Assembly (NCBI GenBank): GCA_963556495.2
Contig: OY747705.1
Location: 3,348,501-3,412,500, forward strand
Length of the DNA stretch: 64,000 nucleotides
Direction: 5' to 3'
Origin: Valencia hispanica
Taxonomy: Eukaryota; Chordata; Actinopteri; Cyprinodontiformes; Valenciidae
Shown here one piece after another: positions 46,701 through 61,700 of the stretch (the stretch's first letter is position 1; each line of letters begins with the position of its first letter). The translations under genes were made by a program, and so were the position numbers. A model generated the notes under the pieces. The model saw only the letters and a list, made by a program, of their open reading frames with translations, searched no databases and had not been told where the DNA came from.

Positions 46701-49700
46701 GTATTTTTATATTTAAAAGCTAAGATGGTATGGAGTGAAATCGGGTATAAATGTGATAGTGATTTTAATGTAAGAAAAAAAGAATAGATTTAATATAACG
46801 GGGAAAAATTTAAATTTTACTATTTTCATCATTTTGTGTCTCTACTGCCTCTGTAAACACACTAAACATGAATAAAAACCATCCATCCATTCTATTTTTT
46901 TCTTTTTTTAGCAAACTTTTGCTGTCAGAAATCTTGCACTAACCCTTTTTCACAGAACCGCCCCTCACCTGTCGAACCATGGTGACCAATTCTATGTGAT
47001 TCACATGTGTGGCAAACTCTAGTAGCAAGATGGATGGCCATCTTAGAATACCTTAGTAAATGAAATGTTTAAATCTAATATACCCATGTGTTTCTGTAGC
47101 CTTTTCTTTTGTAAATAAATGACAACTTTGCAGACAGATTAATGTGATACAAAGAATGTTGATAAACTGGTTTGCTCAATGTTTCAGGCTGAAAAGCAGG
47201 CCTTAGACAGGAAGCTTAAACAAACGGAAGAGGATCTGTCCCGGCAGCTGAGTTATACTCAACAGGTGAGTGATTTTTGCTTTTTCTTTGGGGTTTAATC
47301 CTACAACCACAAACACGCATCACTAATGTAAGGATGTACTTCACTGACACCACCAGTCAAGAATTTCCATTATATATCTACCCAAGGAAGGTGTTTTGGT
47401 GATTTTTTGTCAAATAATGAGCTCCTGACTGTTGAATGTGTTAGATTTGAGTGACTGATCCTGTTTTTCTAACCTTTTTATTTATTTATTTGCCAAAATA
47501 CTTTTTTTTTTTGCATTTGAAAGTACAATCATGTTCCAATGAATGCTGCTCTACATTAACACGAAGCCCATCTTTGAGTCTAAGTCCTTAATAAAGTGAG
47601 AGAAAAGACCCTAAATCTTCTAAAAAAAGATTTTCTAATTATTCTTTCTAGTGGCATATTAAACACCTGTTTAACCACTGGATGGTGCGTTTCTGACATT
47701 TTTCTAAGCCAAAGCTATACATTTTTTGCAGACAACAGGCTTATATAAAAATACATTTAGTTTTAATAAAATTATGCTCTTGGTGCAGAACCTATAAGAA
47801 CAATTTAGGTCCTCTAACATTTTAATCTACTTAATACTGTGTTCCGTTTCCATTAAGGTATAAACGTAGGCTCAATTTGTTAGTTTGCTTCTAAAGTACG
47901 CAAACAGAGGTACTTTAAAGTAATACCTCACAATTACTTCTTGAACAAAGTTATCAGTCCTTTAGGTTGTTTCAATTCAGGTACTCGTTGACAAGTCTTA
48001 GTGCAGCTGGTCACACCTGGCACTAAAATATGTCCTGAATAGTAACATGAGTAGCCTGTAAAACGACCTCATGACCTGCTGTGTGTGGGACTTAACATCA
48101 TTTTACCATCTTTTTTTTCATAAATGTGTTGTATTCCATATTTTATGGTATTTTATTTTTTTACATTCTTTTTAATTGCATTAAGCTGTCAGCGTATCAT
48201 GAACATCCATTTCAATGAGTAAACACAAAAGCCTAAATATCCTTTTTTTTTAAAGGAATAGACTAATAAAAAAACAAGCACACAAACATTATTTTATAGG
48301 GAATGGAAGTATGATAGAAATGACACTGCGTTTGAGACAAGACTAGTAAAATCAAAAGTCAGACTCTGTTCTGTGTATTATTACATGGTCCATCCATCGT
48401 CTTCCAGCATGAAATAAACAGGTTCCTCCTACAGCTAACATCCACCAGTAAATCTCCAGTGTGATCTGCTACCATGTGCTCAGTTTGCCTCTGCTGCAAG
48501 AAGCATTTTTCTGTGAGGTTTTTTTTACCCTGCCAACAACAAAATGATTAGCAGATCTTTGTGTTGTCTGCCTGTCCTTCAGAGTGATTTGCTTTAGTAT
48601 TTCTGCTGATTCTCCAGGATATTGGTTAATTACCCTGATAGCGATATTGTTGGTAAGGGGTAATTTCATATTTTGTAATACCTTTATGTTCTTTAGACCC
48701 TATGTCATTGTAGGAAGCATCACTGATATGAACTCTTTTGCGTCTTCCACCATTTAGCTGTGTACCTTCCAATCCTGGTGATATATTGAATTTAAAGTTG
48801 TTTATTGCTATTTTTTCCTTTGTCGTTATGTCTTTATTTTTACTTTGTTCTTCATTCAGCACCTCAGCTGTGAGAGACACAACCTATACAAAGATCCATA
48901 AAATCAGATTGTATGGTGTTTTTCAATTTATAATAAGAATTGAAAAACATTAGTTAATATTTGGTTATTAAACAATTCAAACAAGTTAAGTTTATTGTTT
49001 AAAAAGTTTCCTATTTATGGAAATCCAGCAGATTGCATTGAGTCTTTGACTTGCAGCATTCACTTTGTCTGGATGCCATTCAGAAGCATTCCTTCCTTCG
49101 CATGTGGCGACAGTAGACAGTTGCTTGCCTGGGGTTGTTTACTTTGCAGCAATCCTTTATAAATGAACTGAACATGTATAGCGCTTTTCTAGTCGTACTG
49201 ACCACTCAAAGCGATTTACTCTTGAGCCACATTCACCCATTTGGACTCACAAACACACACACATTCATACACCGATACAGAGCTCAGTAGGCAAATTGGG
49301 GTTAAGTGGCTTGCCCTGGGGCACATTAACATATGCCCCTGTTGCCCACAATATATACTGACCATGTATGCAGTGGAGAGGGAAAAACTCAACTGGAAGA
49401 AACCAACAGCCATAACCTGGAATTTATGGATTTAAAAAATCTTTTCATATAGATTTTATGTAATTTTCTAATTCCATAAAACAGCTGAATTTTGGGTTTT
49501 TATTATGTGTTAGCCACGCTCATCTAAATTATGAGAAACACAAAGGCTTGAAATATCTTACTCTGTAATGAATCTACACACTATAAGTTTCACTTTCTGA
49601 AATGTGGGACAAAATATACAAAATTCTTCATGATATTGGAGCTACACTTGTAAAGAACACTAAACCAGTTATGTTTTGCTTCTGCTCTAGACTCTGTCTG

Positions 49701-52700
49701 AGAAGACTAAAGAGCTGGAGAAACTCCGGTCAGAGTGGACAAATAAGACCAGTTCTCTTTCCAGTCGTCATTCTGAGGAGTTGCACTTAGAGAGGGAGAA
49801 GATTTTAGAGGTAAGACCCCATTCCTTTTTTCCAAGTGTAGAATTTAAAATTTAGAGGGGGGAAAAGGGCCTGCAACTCACAACAGCCAAGAGCAGCTAA
49901 AAGCTGGGTTAACTCTGCTCTGGGAAGCCACAACAGTCCCAGGCAAACAAACACATGGCACTGGCCCAGGGTAGCCATCCACCTCGCATTTAGGCAAGAG
50001 ACGGCTTTAGACTTCGTCTATCAATCAGAGAGGGTGTCTGTCTCACGACAACTGGGACTGGTTGAAGACTAATGACTGAAAGGAAAGCCTTCAATTTTTT
50101 GCTCTCATTTTAGGAAGCACCTGACTACTTCAGTCTTGGAACAAAGCACTCTCTCAGAATATAAGGATAACATTTAAACTTTGTATATAGGGAAAATACC
50201 TTAAAATCCTGTTCTAGATTTAAAAGTGAGCCGAGCACTAAAGAGAAGCTAAAACTAGAGAAAAGGGTTTTCTATTGTTTCCTCTCAGATCTCTGGCTCC
50301 CGCGTTTTCAGTCGTTTTGAGGCTTTACAAATAATTTTTGAACACCTAAAATAGTCAAGCCAATAGAGATGGACTGCCTAGTCTGCAAAAGTTTGAACAG
50401 TTGTGGTAAATTCAATTCAGTTTATTTCTATGGCGCCGATTCACAACAGATGTCATATCAAGGCACTTTACAAGAAAAAAACATTTCAATACAAACATTT
50501 CAATCAGTTTAAAGTTTTAGCTAGTTTTCTATTTAAGGAAATAATTAATCAAATGTAGTGAAATATGTCTTTTTGCTGTTTTGTAGTTAAAGAGCAGATT
50601 TCAACATGAGACAGAGCAATTGCGTCAGGAGCTTGAGAGTGCACATAAGAAGAGCTCACAGCAGCTCCAAAGCAGAGTGACCGAGCTGGAGACCTCCTGC
50701 AGAGAACTGACAGAGAAAAGATACAAGAATGAATCCACCATCCGAGACCTAAAAATTAAACTAGCTGGGTCAGAAGAGGTAGGTGACGGGTCTGTGGGCT
50801 GCTGCATGTTTACAACATTCATGGGTGGCATTGTCTTATTTTCTATTCATGTGGAGACTTGCTATCTGTAAATAACTTGAGGATAGTGAAGAAAACCTTT
50901 CCTTGAAGGTCAATAGTATCCATTTGTGACATTCATGGTTTTTAAGAATACCAGTGGGGGACTGATTTCAGATTTGTATGCCCAAAAATAATGCTGAGGT
51001 TCTTTACATTATTACTGGAGGCCAATTTAGTACCATCCAGATGAAGTGATTGACTAAGCAGTTTCTTTTTTAGTCATTCAAGTTTTAATGTCTTCCAGAC
51101 ATGCCTGTAATCTACCTAACTGACTGGATTCATCAGGATTTATGGATAAATATAGTTGTATAGTTATAATTGGAAATTTATCCCATGCTGTCCAATGATT
51201 TTAGCAATTAATGTATTCTGATTGGCTGAATGAAATGCTGTGCAACAGTTTGAGAGTATGAGCTGCAGAACCTTCAACTACCATCCTATTGTGAATATTG
51301 TTCTAACATATAGAGCTGGATTATAATGTCCACGGTTTCCACTAATGGATTTTAAAACACTTGTTTACATGTCAATTTGTTTGTAAGGGACATGATGAAA
51401 ATTGGGTTCTTTATTAAACTACAAGAAAAAGCCTTCATACAAATACCTTCTGAGCACTGAAGCAGCCATATCATAAGGTTATTTTATGTTCAATCATCAA
51501 ATGTTAGCTTTAAGCTTGCAAACACTTGATCTATTGAGGTGTTGTGTTCTAAAGGTTTTAATGTTGTAGTGTTTTCTGTGTGCAGGAATGCCAGCGTTTA
51601 AAGCAGCAGGTCCTGAGTCTCAGGAGGGAAAACGGCACACTCGACACAGAGGTCCATGAAAAGGAGCGTTTAGTGAGTCAGCTGCAGGTCAGAGTAGCTG
51701 TTCTGGAGCAGGAAATCAAAGATAAGGAGATGGTGATGAGCCACACTAAAGAGGTGTTGGAGGCCACTCAGCAGCAGAAGGTAGGAGCTACTGTGTTTCT
51801 TTTGGCCTGTTAAATGAACAAGTCATAGTTCTTTAGTGACCCTACAGTTATGTTAAGTCAAATGCGACTTTGGGTCAACTGGGGTCGAAAAAAATATTCA
51901 TGTTTAAGGTCTTTGTACTCAGCTATGTTGCCCTCGCTCTGTATACTGATTAGCAAACACTCCACATTTTTAACTAAAGATTGGTATGAAGGCTCTTCCC
52001 CAGGCATTCTTTCTGTGTTACCCGTTTTTATTCTCAGCCATGATTGTTCGGATGAGCCTCTGAAGGGAGGGGAGAGGCTGAGGGTCTCTACAGCTCCTGT
52101 GGGAAATTGTGTGCCAGCTTGTTGAGATCGCGCAAATGTGATTGTGTGGCTTGTGAATGTTTTTGATGAACAAATTTCATTTTTTTCAAAGATAACCTGC
52201 CAGCCATCAGGTTGTTTTTAGTCTGTTACCATGGTGTTATACTAGGGGTGTGACGGTACATGTATTCGGATTCGTATTTTCGGTACAGCCCTGTCTTTTC
52301 TATACGCACGTGTACCGAACTAATCTAGCTGTTTTCTACCTAAACACATTCTGCATGTTTGTGTTCTGTGAGCGCAGACAGTGCAATGCCCTGCAGCGCA
52401 ATTTTAAAACGTGACACCAAAAAAACAGAAAGGACTCCCAGCTATTGCTAAACTCTGCCCAACCCAACCTCACGCCAATGACTGACGCAATCTGCTGGGA
52501 TTCCTTAAATAGGAAACTTTTTAACTGATTGGAATGTTTGTATAAATGTATTGAAATAACTTCTTGTTAAGTGCCTTGAGATGACATCTGTTGTGAATTG
52601 GCGCTATATAAATAAACTGAATTGAATTGAATTGCTATTTGGGAACATTAAGGGTTTCTCATGCAGCTACAGTAGAAAAAGAGAGATGGACTGAACCACA

Positions 52701-55700
52701 CGTTTGTCAGCAAACGTATCTTTCAACAGTAATAAGGTCTATAACACTGAACTGAATGACTAACCTGAAACAATATCAAGCTGAATGTAAACATCACTGA
52801 TACTAGAGAAAAACCAGCTGCAGTCCACATGGCTACCAGTAGCATCCAATCAGCCCAACTACTTATTTTAGATAAAATGCAAGTTGAAGGATTTCCCGTT
52901 GATGAGAAGGGTTTTCCCAACAGCTGCTCATGCTGCATTCAGGTACAGCTAGGAGACTAGGCTAATCATGTTTTACTCTCGAATAGGGACAAAGTATTTA
53001 TTATTTAAATATTTCTAACATAACATAACACTGACTGTTTTCAAGTGGGTATATTGTTTTTTTACTCTGGCTATGTCTGCTTGTACTATTTTATTTATTT
53101 TTTTAATAATCCAATTAAGTCTCCACTCAGTTCTATACTTTCAAATGTTTTAAGTTATAGCAATAAAATGAAATTCATTTCAAGAATTTAAAGGAAAGAA
53201 TTCAGGAAAAAGGTTATTTGTTTAATGCTGATCAAAGTAAAAAAGTCAAAAAGGCATATGCACATTTGTATTTATTTTCCTTGGTTAAAGCGAACCGTAA
53301 CTGTACCAAACCGCGACTTTTGTGTTCTGTTACACCCCCTATGATATACCAAGTAAAACTTAACTCTCAGCTCATGTTTTCCTAAACTCCAATTTTACTC
53401 AGATGTGTTTTCTCACCTTTATTATTCTCTTCAATAGCTGTAATTCCTTCAGATCTGATTTATGTTTTTTTGTATTTATGTTGTAGGAATCAGTAGAAGA
53501 AACTGCAGAAAATAAGGAAGTTCAGTTGAGAAAACTTGAATCAACTGTAAAATCACTGTCGGAGGAGTTGCTAAAGGTCTGTAAAACCTCACTATTGTAA
53601 TCTCATCTGTTGATTTTGAAAGATTCATTTTAATCTTCTAAACGTCAGTAATCAAAAGGACTGGTTATAACCCATGTATGAGAGCATGTCCTGCCCGAGA
53701 GGAAGACTGACTGACATACATTCAGTTTGTTTATTCATTTATGTATTATTAAACTTGGATATATTAGCATTTTTACCAGCTGCACTCAGAAGCAGAATGC
53801 ATCTGGGCTCTTACAGTGGGGCAACTAAGTATTTATCAGCCACCAATTTTGCAAGTTGTCCCATTTAAAAAGATGAGGGGTCTTTAATTTTCCTCATAGG
53901 TACACTTCAACTGTGAGAGACAGAAAATAAAAAAAATCCAGGAAATCACATTGTATGATTTTTTAATAATTTATTTATATAATGGTGCAGAAAATAAGTA
54001 TTTGGTCAATAACAAAAGTTCACCTCAATACTTTTTAATGGGACCTTGGTTGGCAATGACAGAGGTCAAAGGTTTCCTGTAGGTCTTCACCAGGTTTGCA
54101 CACACTGTAGCTGGTATTTTGGCCCATTCCTCCATGCAGATCTTCTCTAGAGCTGTGCTATTGTTTTTTTGTTTTGTTTTGTTTTTTGTAATTATTTGGA
54201 AATTGTGTGGAGAGTGGTGCTTTAAATGTGAGCAACCAAAAATAAAACATTTCATTCATTCATGTTTTGGGGCTTTCAACTCCCTCCACAGATTCTCTAT
54301 TGGATTGAGGCCACTCCAGAACCTTGAAATACTTTTTATGTAGCCACTCCTTCGTTGCCCGGGCGATTTGTTTGGGATCATTGTCATGCTGGAAGATCCA
54401 GCCATGTTTCATCTTCAATGCTCTCACTGATGGAAGGAGCTTTTAGCCCAAAATCTCACAATACATGGCCCCATTCATCCTTTCCTTAATATGGATCAGT
54501 CGTTCTGTCCCCTTTGCAGAAAAACAGCCCCAAAGCATAATGCTGCCACCCCAATGCTTCACAGTGGGTATGGTGTTCTGTGGATTCAACTCTGCATTCT
54601 TCCCCCTCCAAATAAGGCGAGTGGAGTTTATACCAAAGAGTTCTATTTTGGTCTCATCTAGGGCTGGGCGATATGGCCTAAAAACAAAATCTCAGATTTT
54701 TTCACACCAAATCCGATTTCCGATGTTAATCGATTTTTTTATTTATTTCTCCCTTTACTTTCTTAAACAGAAATAACAAATGACAGAATCTATTTCTTTG
54801 AAACTCTTATTTTAATATCTCCTTTGGGAGTCTACCAGAATTCAAAGTTGTGTGCAAAGTTGGTAGCACATACCTGGCGTCCAAAGTTTTCAGTAGGTAA
54901 ATAAAGCTGGGCTTTTCCACTGTATAAACAGGCACCATATATTTGGCAATATAAATTGTGATGGCATCTGTGATTGCTTTCCACTGGACACCCGTCTTAT
55001 CATAAGGGACACAGTGTGAAAATGATTCCCCTATGGTGGCTTGTCTTTTGGCGGTGTTTTGTGAGCTGCTGCTTGCTTGAGCATCTCGTTGAGAGCAGCA
55101 CTTCTCCCATTCGACGGAGTGCCTCTGTTTCAGGTGTTGTAAAAAATTCGTCGTACTCCCACCTTTGGTAGCAACAGCCGTCAAACAGATTTTGCAGCGT
55201 GCAGTTTGTTGCTCCAAGTCTGAAGTCGCAAAACCGAACCAGTTCCATATAATTGAAGAAACTGTCCCTTTTTTGGGAACAAGCTCCTCTTTGCTAGTTG
55301 CCATTTTGACGTCTACGCGTTGCGAGAGACGGACTGGCTGACCTTGCTCCAAACTACGGAAGCCCTAGAGAGCATCATCTCAGATGAAGAGAAGATTTTT
55401 GGGAAAATCTCGATTCTCGTAGTAAATAAACATAACAATTAAGAGAAAGCAATTTAAAAAACATAAGTCTTTAGCTGGGCTTTAAAAGAGACCAAGGAAT
55501 CCACTAATCTCAAATCAAGAGGTAGTGAGTTGCACAATCGTGGAGCCACAGAGTCCTCATTAGAGAAAATTGGAACAGTGGGTATAGAAGGAGACACTAT
55601 ATTATTGATAGTATGAAATAAAACTTAGTATTGCCTCTGCTCTTAGATACTATACTCAACAAAAATATAAACGCAACACCTTTGTTTCTGCTCCCATTTT

Positions 55701-58700
55701 TCATGAGATGGACTTAAAGATCTAAAATTCATTCCAGATACACAATATTACCATTTCTCTCAAACATTGTTCACAAATCAGTCTAAATGTGTGATAGTGA
55801 ACACTTCTGCTTTGCTGAGATAATCCATCCCACCTCACAGGTGTGTCACATCAAGATGCTGATCTGACATCATGATTAGTGCACAGGTGTACCTTATACT
55901 GCCCACAATAAAAGGCCACCCTGGAATGTGCAGTTTTTTGCTTTATTGGGGGTCTGGGGACTCAGAACCGGTCAGTATCTGGTGTGACCACTATTTGCCT
56001 CATGCAGTGCAACACATCTTCTTCGCATAGAGTTTATCAGATTGTCAATTGTGGCCTGTGGAATGTTGGTCCACTCCTCTTCAATGGCTGTGCGAAGTTG
56101 TTGGATATTAGTGGGAACTGGTACACGCTGTCGTATACGCCGGTCAAGCACATCCCAAACATGCTCAATGGGTGACATGTCCGGTGAGTATGCTGGCCAT
56201 GCAAGAACTGGGACATTTACAGCTTCCAAGAATTGTGTACAGATCCTTGCAACATGGGGCCGTGCATTATCTTGCTGAAACATGAGGTGATGTTCATGGA
56301 TGTATGGCACAACAATGGGCCTCAGGATCTCATCACAGTATCTCTGTGCATTCAAAATGGCATCAATAAAATGCACCTGTGTTCTTCGTCCATAACAGAT
56401 GCCTGCCCATACCATAACCCCACCACCACCATGGGCCACTTGATCCACAACATTGACATCAGCAAAGCGCTCACCCACACGACGCCACACACGCTGTCTG
56501 CCACCTGCCCTGAACAATGTAAACCGAGATTCATCCGTGAAGAGAACACCTCTCCAACGTGCCAGACGCCATCGAATGTGAGCATTTGCCCACTCAAGTC
56601 TGTTACGGCGACGAGCTGGAGTCAGGTCAAGACCCCGATGAGGACGACGAGCATGCAGTTGAGCTTCCCTGAGACGGTTTCTGACAGTTTGTGCAGAAAT
56701 TGTTTCGTTATGCAAACCAATTATTTCAGCAGCTGTCTGAGTGGCTGGTCTCAGACGATCTTGGAGGTGAACCTGCTGGATGTGGAGGTCCTGGGCTGGT
56801 GTGGTTACACATGGTCTGCGGTTGTGAGGCCGGTTGGATGTACTGCCAAATTCTCTGAAACGCCTTTGGAGACGGCTTATGGTGGAGAAATGAACATTCA
56901 ATGCAAGAGCAACAGATCTGGTTGACATTCCTGCTGTCAGCATGCCAATTGCACGCTCCCTCAATGCTTGTGGCATCTGTGGCATTTTGCTCTGAGACAA
57001 AACTGCACATTCCAGGGTGGCCTTTTATTGTGGGCAGTATAAGGTACACCTGTGCACTAATCATGATATCAGATCAGCATCTTGATGTGACACACCTGTA
57101 AGGTGGGATGGATTATCTCAGCAAAGCAGAAGTGCTCACTATCACACATTTAGACTGATTTGTGAACGATGTTTGAGAGAAATGGTAATATTGTGTATCT
57201 GGAATGAATTTTAGATCTTTAAGTCCATCTCATGAAAAATGGGAGCAGAAACAAAGGTGTTGCGTTTATATTTTTGTTGAGTGTAAGTTAGAGAAATAAG
57301 TAGACCTTGCATCTTTAACAGAATTGTAAAATAAAAATAAAAGATACTTTAAGTACAGTAAATGAACCTGTAAGTGAGATTTCTTCCACAGACGCTTAGT
57401 TTTCCTACAAGAACGCTTTAGATTACGGATGTGGTCATTCACCCAGGGATTAGACCTCACAAGTGGCACTGACCTGGTTTTAAAAGGACATATGCTGTCT
57501 AAAATAGACAATTTTGATTAAAATTTTCCACTGAGGTGTCCACGTCATCGACATGGGATGAAACAAAACTAAATTACCCAGCAAACCTATCTACAATGGA
57601 AGAGTTTAAAAAACGAGAGCACATTTTACGACATATTGGCAGATGTGTCTCATTTACAGACAAATTAAATGTGACACAATGATGATCGGAGATGTAAATG
57701 TCCTCAGTATAAAGAGTCAATGCTCAAACCTAAAGTAAAAAGAAGGTCCAGAGTATGGCCTTTAAAATTAGTTGGGCCTTTGACATGTTGAACAAAATTA
57801 AATGAATCCCTGACGTTCATAAAATTCCTTGGAAAAAGATCTGAGTCATCATCGATATGAATATTAAAGTCCCCAACTATAATCAATCTTGATAATTTCA
57901 AGATAGAAGATAAAAAGTCACTAAAATAATTTTAAAAGTTTTGTTGGGACCAGGTGGACGATGAACAATCGCACAATAAAATGGATCCTTCCTTCCAATT
58001 TTGATTAATTGCAGTTCAAAAGATGAGAAAAATCCCCGATTTGAAGCATGGCATTGAATATGGTTTGCGTGAACAGTAGCGATGCCTCCTCCACGACCCG
58101 ACTGTCGAGGGCAACCAAGGAAGGAATATCCATTTGGACGTAAGCGATGTATAATCCATAGCTCGTTGCCAAGTCTCAATCAAAAATAAGAAATCCAACT
58201 CCTTGGCTTGTATAAGGTCATTTAAAATAAAGGATTTGTTGGCTATAGAGCGAGCATTAAGTAAAGCCGCCTCTAGAGTGGCGGAAAATGGCGTTCTCAT
58301 AGAAGCCTCCCGGATGGGGCAGAGAAACTGTAGATTTTCTCCATCAGATTCATGTAATCCACTCACCGGTAGATGATATGACACTAAATCCGTAGAGTTA
58401 GGAAAAAGCCTGCGGAGGTAACTTTGCTGCAAAGCTCCGGACGCAGCCCATTCATGCAGCAGTTTGGGCGAGAGATACCCCTCCACCTGCGTCTTAGCAT
58501 GCAAGGAGATCAGGAAGGCTCGACGTCGCTTACCAGAGACCCCACGCCTCCAGAGGAGTCCAAGTTTCACCTGGACTCCGGATCTCCTGCCTCTTTTCTT
58601 CCGTGAGTTGCGATGCCTCTGGAGAACATCACACAGCACACCCAGCGAGGGTCCGAGCACTGGCGGCCAACGGGAAAGAGCGACTGAAGGTATTACTTTA

Positions 58701-61700
58701 TCCGACGCAGCATACCGAAAAGAATACATAGATAATCACACACACAAACTGAATTTCAAATTGCACTAAAACCCCAAACATGTAAGACCCTGCGTGAAAC
58801 AAATGCACTAGTGTCAGATTTTCACCTGGAGAAAACTCCAGGAGGGGGGTGATGACGTCGTCAATTGGTCAATTGATCAACCAATCAGAGCGAGAGGTCC
58901 TGTGGACGTGCCTTTTTTTCCCTCCCTTTCCATACCGTCATGACCATAGACTGTATATACACCAAGACAGAAATTAATGGACTTCGAGGAGGGGAATATT
59001 AAATTGACATGGGTCTATTTCCTGTGATTTTTTATTTTATTTTTTTTCCCCTGCTGTGATGGTTCACATAGAACTTCAAATTTTTGTTGCTCAAGTTCTC
59101 AACTGCAATTCTACAAGTGTTCACATCGCAAGCTACAACTACATGCGTTTTGGCACATATCTACCTTCATACGTATTCCGATCGTACACCAGAGTAGGGA
59201 CAACATCCTCAACAAAGAACGAAAACAGGATAAGGAGGGCGAGAAAAAATACAGATAGATATGAGCTAACGGTAGCGGCAAAGCCAAACACAGGCGCCAT
59301 CATACACGTTCCCCTCTTCCTATAAAGTCTTATTCCATTTTCTAAAAATTGCTCCAACAGTTGATTTCTTCTCACCAAGCTGCTTGCCTATTATAGATTG
59401 GCTCATCCCAGTCTTGTGCAGGTGTACAATCTAGTCCCTGGTGTCCTTGGACAGTTCTCTGGTCTTGGTCATGGTGGAGGTTAGAGTCTGACTGTTTGAA
59501 GGTGTGGACAGGTGTGTTTTATACAGGTAATGAGTTCAAATAGGTGCCATTTAATACATGTAACAAGTGGATAAAAGAGCTTCTTAAAGAAGATGTAACA
59601 GGTCTGTGAGGGCCAGAATTCTTGCATAGTTGTAGGTGCTAAATACTTTCTGCACCATTATATAAATAAAGTATTTTTTTTAAATCCTACAATGTGATTT
59701 CCTGGATTTTTTATTTTTACATTCTGTCTCTCAAAGTTCAAGTGTACCTATGATGAAAATTAAAGACCTCATCTTTTTAAGTGGGAAACTTGCACAATGC
59801 CAAATACTTTCCCCCCCCACTGTATATAAAGTAGGTGAGTGATTTCATCAGGACTGAGCCCTCTGTAGTTCACTGGGGTCTATAGTAAAGAAACCAAACA
59901 ATGTCATTTAGGAAGGAACCTGTTGCTCATCTATATTTTTTTCTATTTTCAGGGTAAAACAAACTATTATTTATGTTTGATTATGATTTGTTTCAGTTTC
60001 AAACTTTTTTTTTTCATCACTTCAGGCTAACGGGATAATTCAAAAACTGCAAGGAGAAGTTCGAGGCCTTGTTGGAAAGGTAAAGGTCAAAAATACTGTA
60101 ACTGTGTCGCAGGAAAAGGTTTTACGAGAGACACAGGCTAAACTTCAAAGTGTTGACAAAGATCTACAGAGCGCTCAGCAGGAGGTCCTTATTAAGGAGG
60201 AGGAGGTATGTCTAATCAGGTCCCTGAAAGTCATGTTTTTACTGAGGTTACTATTTGGCATAAAATGTGGTATTCTAACTCCTATTCGTGGGGTATTACA
60301 TTCAATTCATATCTCTTTCACACTCATATGGCAACAAAAATAAATTGAGTGTGCAAAATATTAATCCCCTCCAGAAGTTGTCATGCCTCTGGCAGATTTG
60401 GTTTTCAGTGATATTCTGAGAATACCAACATGGAGGTAATAATAATTTTAAGACAGCTAGAGTTTAGGGTAATGCCTAGGAGGCCTTCCAAACTCAGACT
60501 TGCAGCTAATCACTAAAGATAAATTGTCAAACTACCACTGAAAACATGGAAAAGCTTGTTTAATAAAGAATTTTTTTCTCAGTTTATTCAGAAGGTTAAA
60601 AATAATATTCACCATCCATCCTTTGTCTTCACCGGTCTGGAGTAACTGTGGCTCAGTGGTTAGTGTAGTTATCTTGCAATCAGTAGATTGTGGGTCTAAA
60701 TTCAGCTTCCTCCTGCCAGAAATCAACATGCTGTGTGTGTGTATAGATTGGTGCAGAATCTGGCTCTAATATAAAGTGCTATCATGTATAAGATGAGTTC
60801 TTTTACCATTTATCTTTCAGTTTAAAATCACATCAAATTTAGCATCATCATAGTTTGCCATGTAATCAAAACAGAAATTTTTTTGTTTCCATCTTCTGAA
60901 TTTGTCAGCTGGGATGAAAGAATGTTCTGTCTTGTGACAGTCTGAGTCGGTAGAGATTTCAGCGTTTTTCTATTGCTAAAACACGACATAGTGGAGGTGT
61001 ATGGGGGAATTTTACTGCCAATATTCAAGAGCATACATTTACAATTTGAGTACAGGATTATGTCTCTTTGCTCTCAAAAGCTGTAATGCTTGCTCTCAAA
61101 ACTTCTGCTGTCTTTCAAATATTTGGTGTTCTCCCTCAAATCTTTGTTTTCGCGCTCAGATTTTAGGCTTCTTGCTCACAGATTTTCTCTTCCCACACAA
61201 ACAGTCTCTGCACGGATCAAAACTGCGCTTGTGAACCTCTCTTCTCTTCTTGCGGATTCTTTGTGCTCTCTCTGGGATTGAGGAGTATCGTCGCCTACCA
61301 ACCGTTCCAGCCAATAGAAGGACTGGTCCTGGAGGCGGAGGCAGCCTGCTTTAGAGTAAATTTGTTTTCTCAGGTGGCTTAGCCTGTGCAGCCACAGGTT
61401 GCTGCATTTGCTGTTACTGCGCTGCCCACCAGATAAGAGAGCTTTTGAATGAACATAAAACAGTGTTTTGCTTCGGCAGATGTTCCCCATGTACTGTCCT
61501 TCTGTAGTGTTATGGTGTCAAGCATTAACTTCAGAACTAACACTCTGGTATGCGTTAAGTAAGTAAAAAATTATTATATATATATATGTATATATACACC
61601 CCCCTATGATATACCAGATTAATAGATGTCTGTGAGCTGTTATCCTATTGGCTGGACAGGTTGCTAGGCAGAGATTTATGAAGAGGAGAACATGGGTTTG

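Larger units (their letters stand above)
53814..59822 (-). mobile_element. composite: Tc1 transposon filled with later insertions
   Basis: Outer ends CAGTGGGGCAACTAAGTATT (left) and CCCCCCACTG (right) with TA on both sides (53812-53813, 59823-59824) define one Tc1 insertion in sass6 intron 10. Recognisable Tc1 sequence covers 53814-54655 and about 59336-59822. Words such as TTCCTCCATGCAGATCTTCT, CACTCCTTCGTTGCCC and CCAAGCTGCTTGCCTATTAT are the antisense transposase. The middle is replaced by hAT, LINE and a second Tc1, and part of the transposase is lost. Confidence 0.88.

Noticed and set aside
60068..60085. Internal donor-like GGTAAAGG in sass6 exon 11
   Set aside because: The reading frame continues with conserved SAS-6 residues ([12 protein letters not shown]), so the longer exon is preferred.
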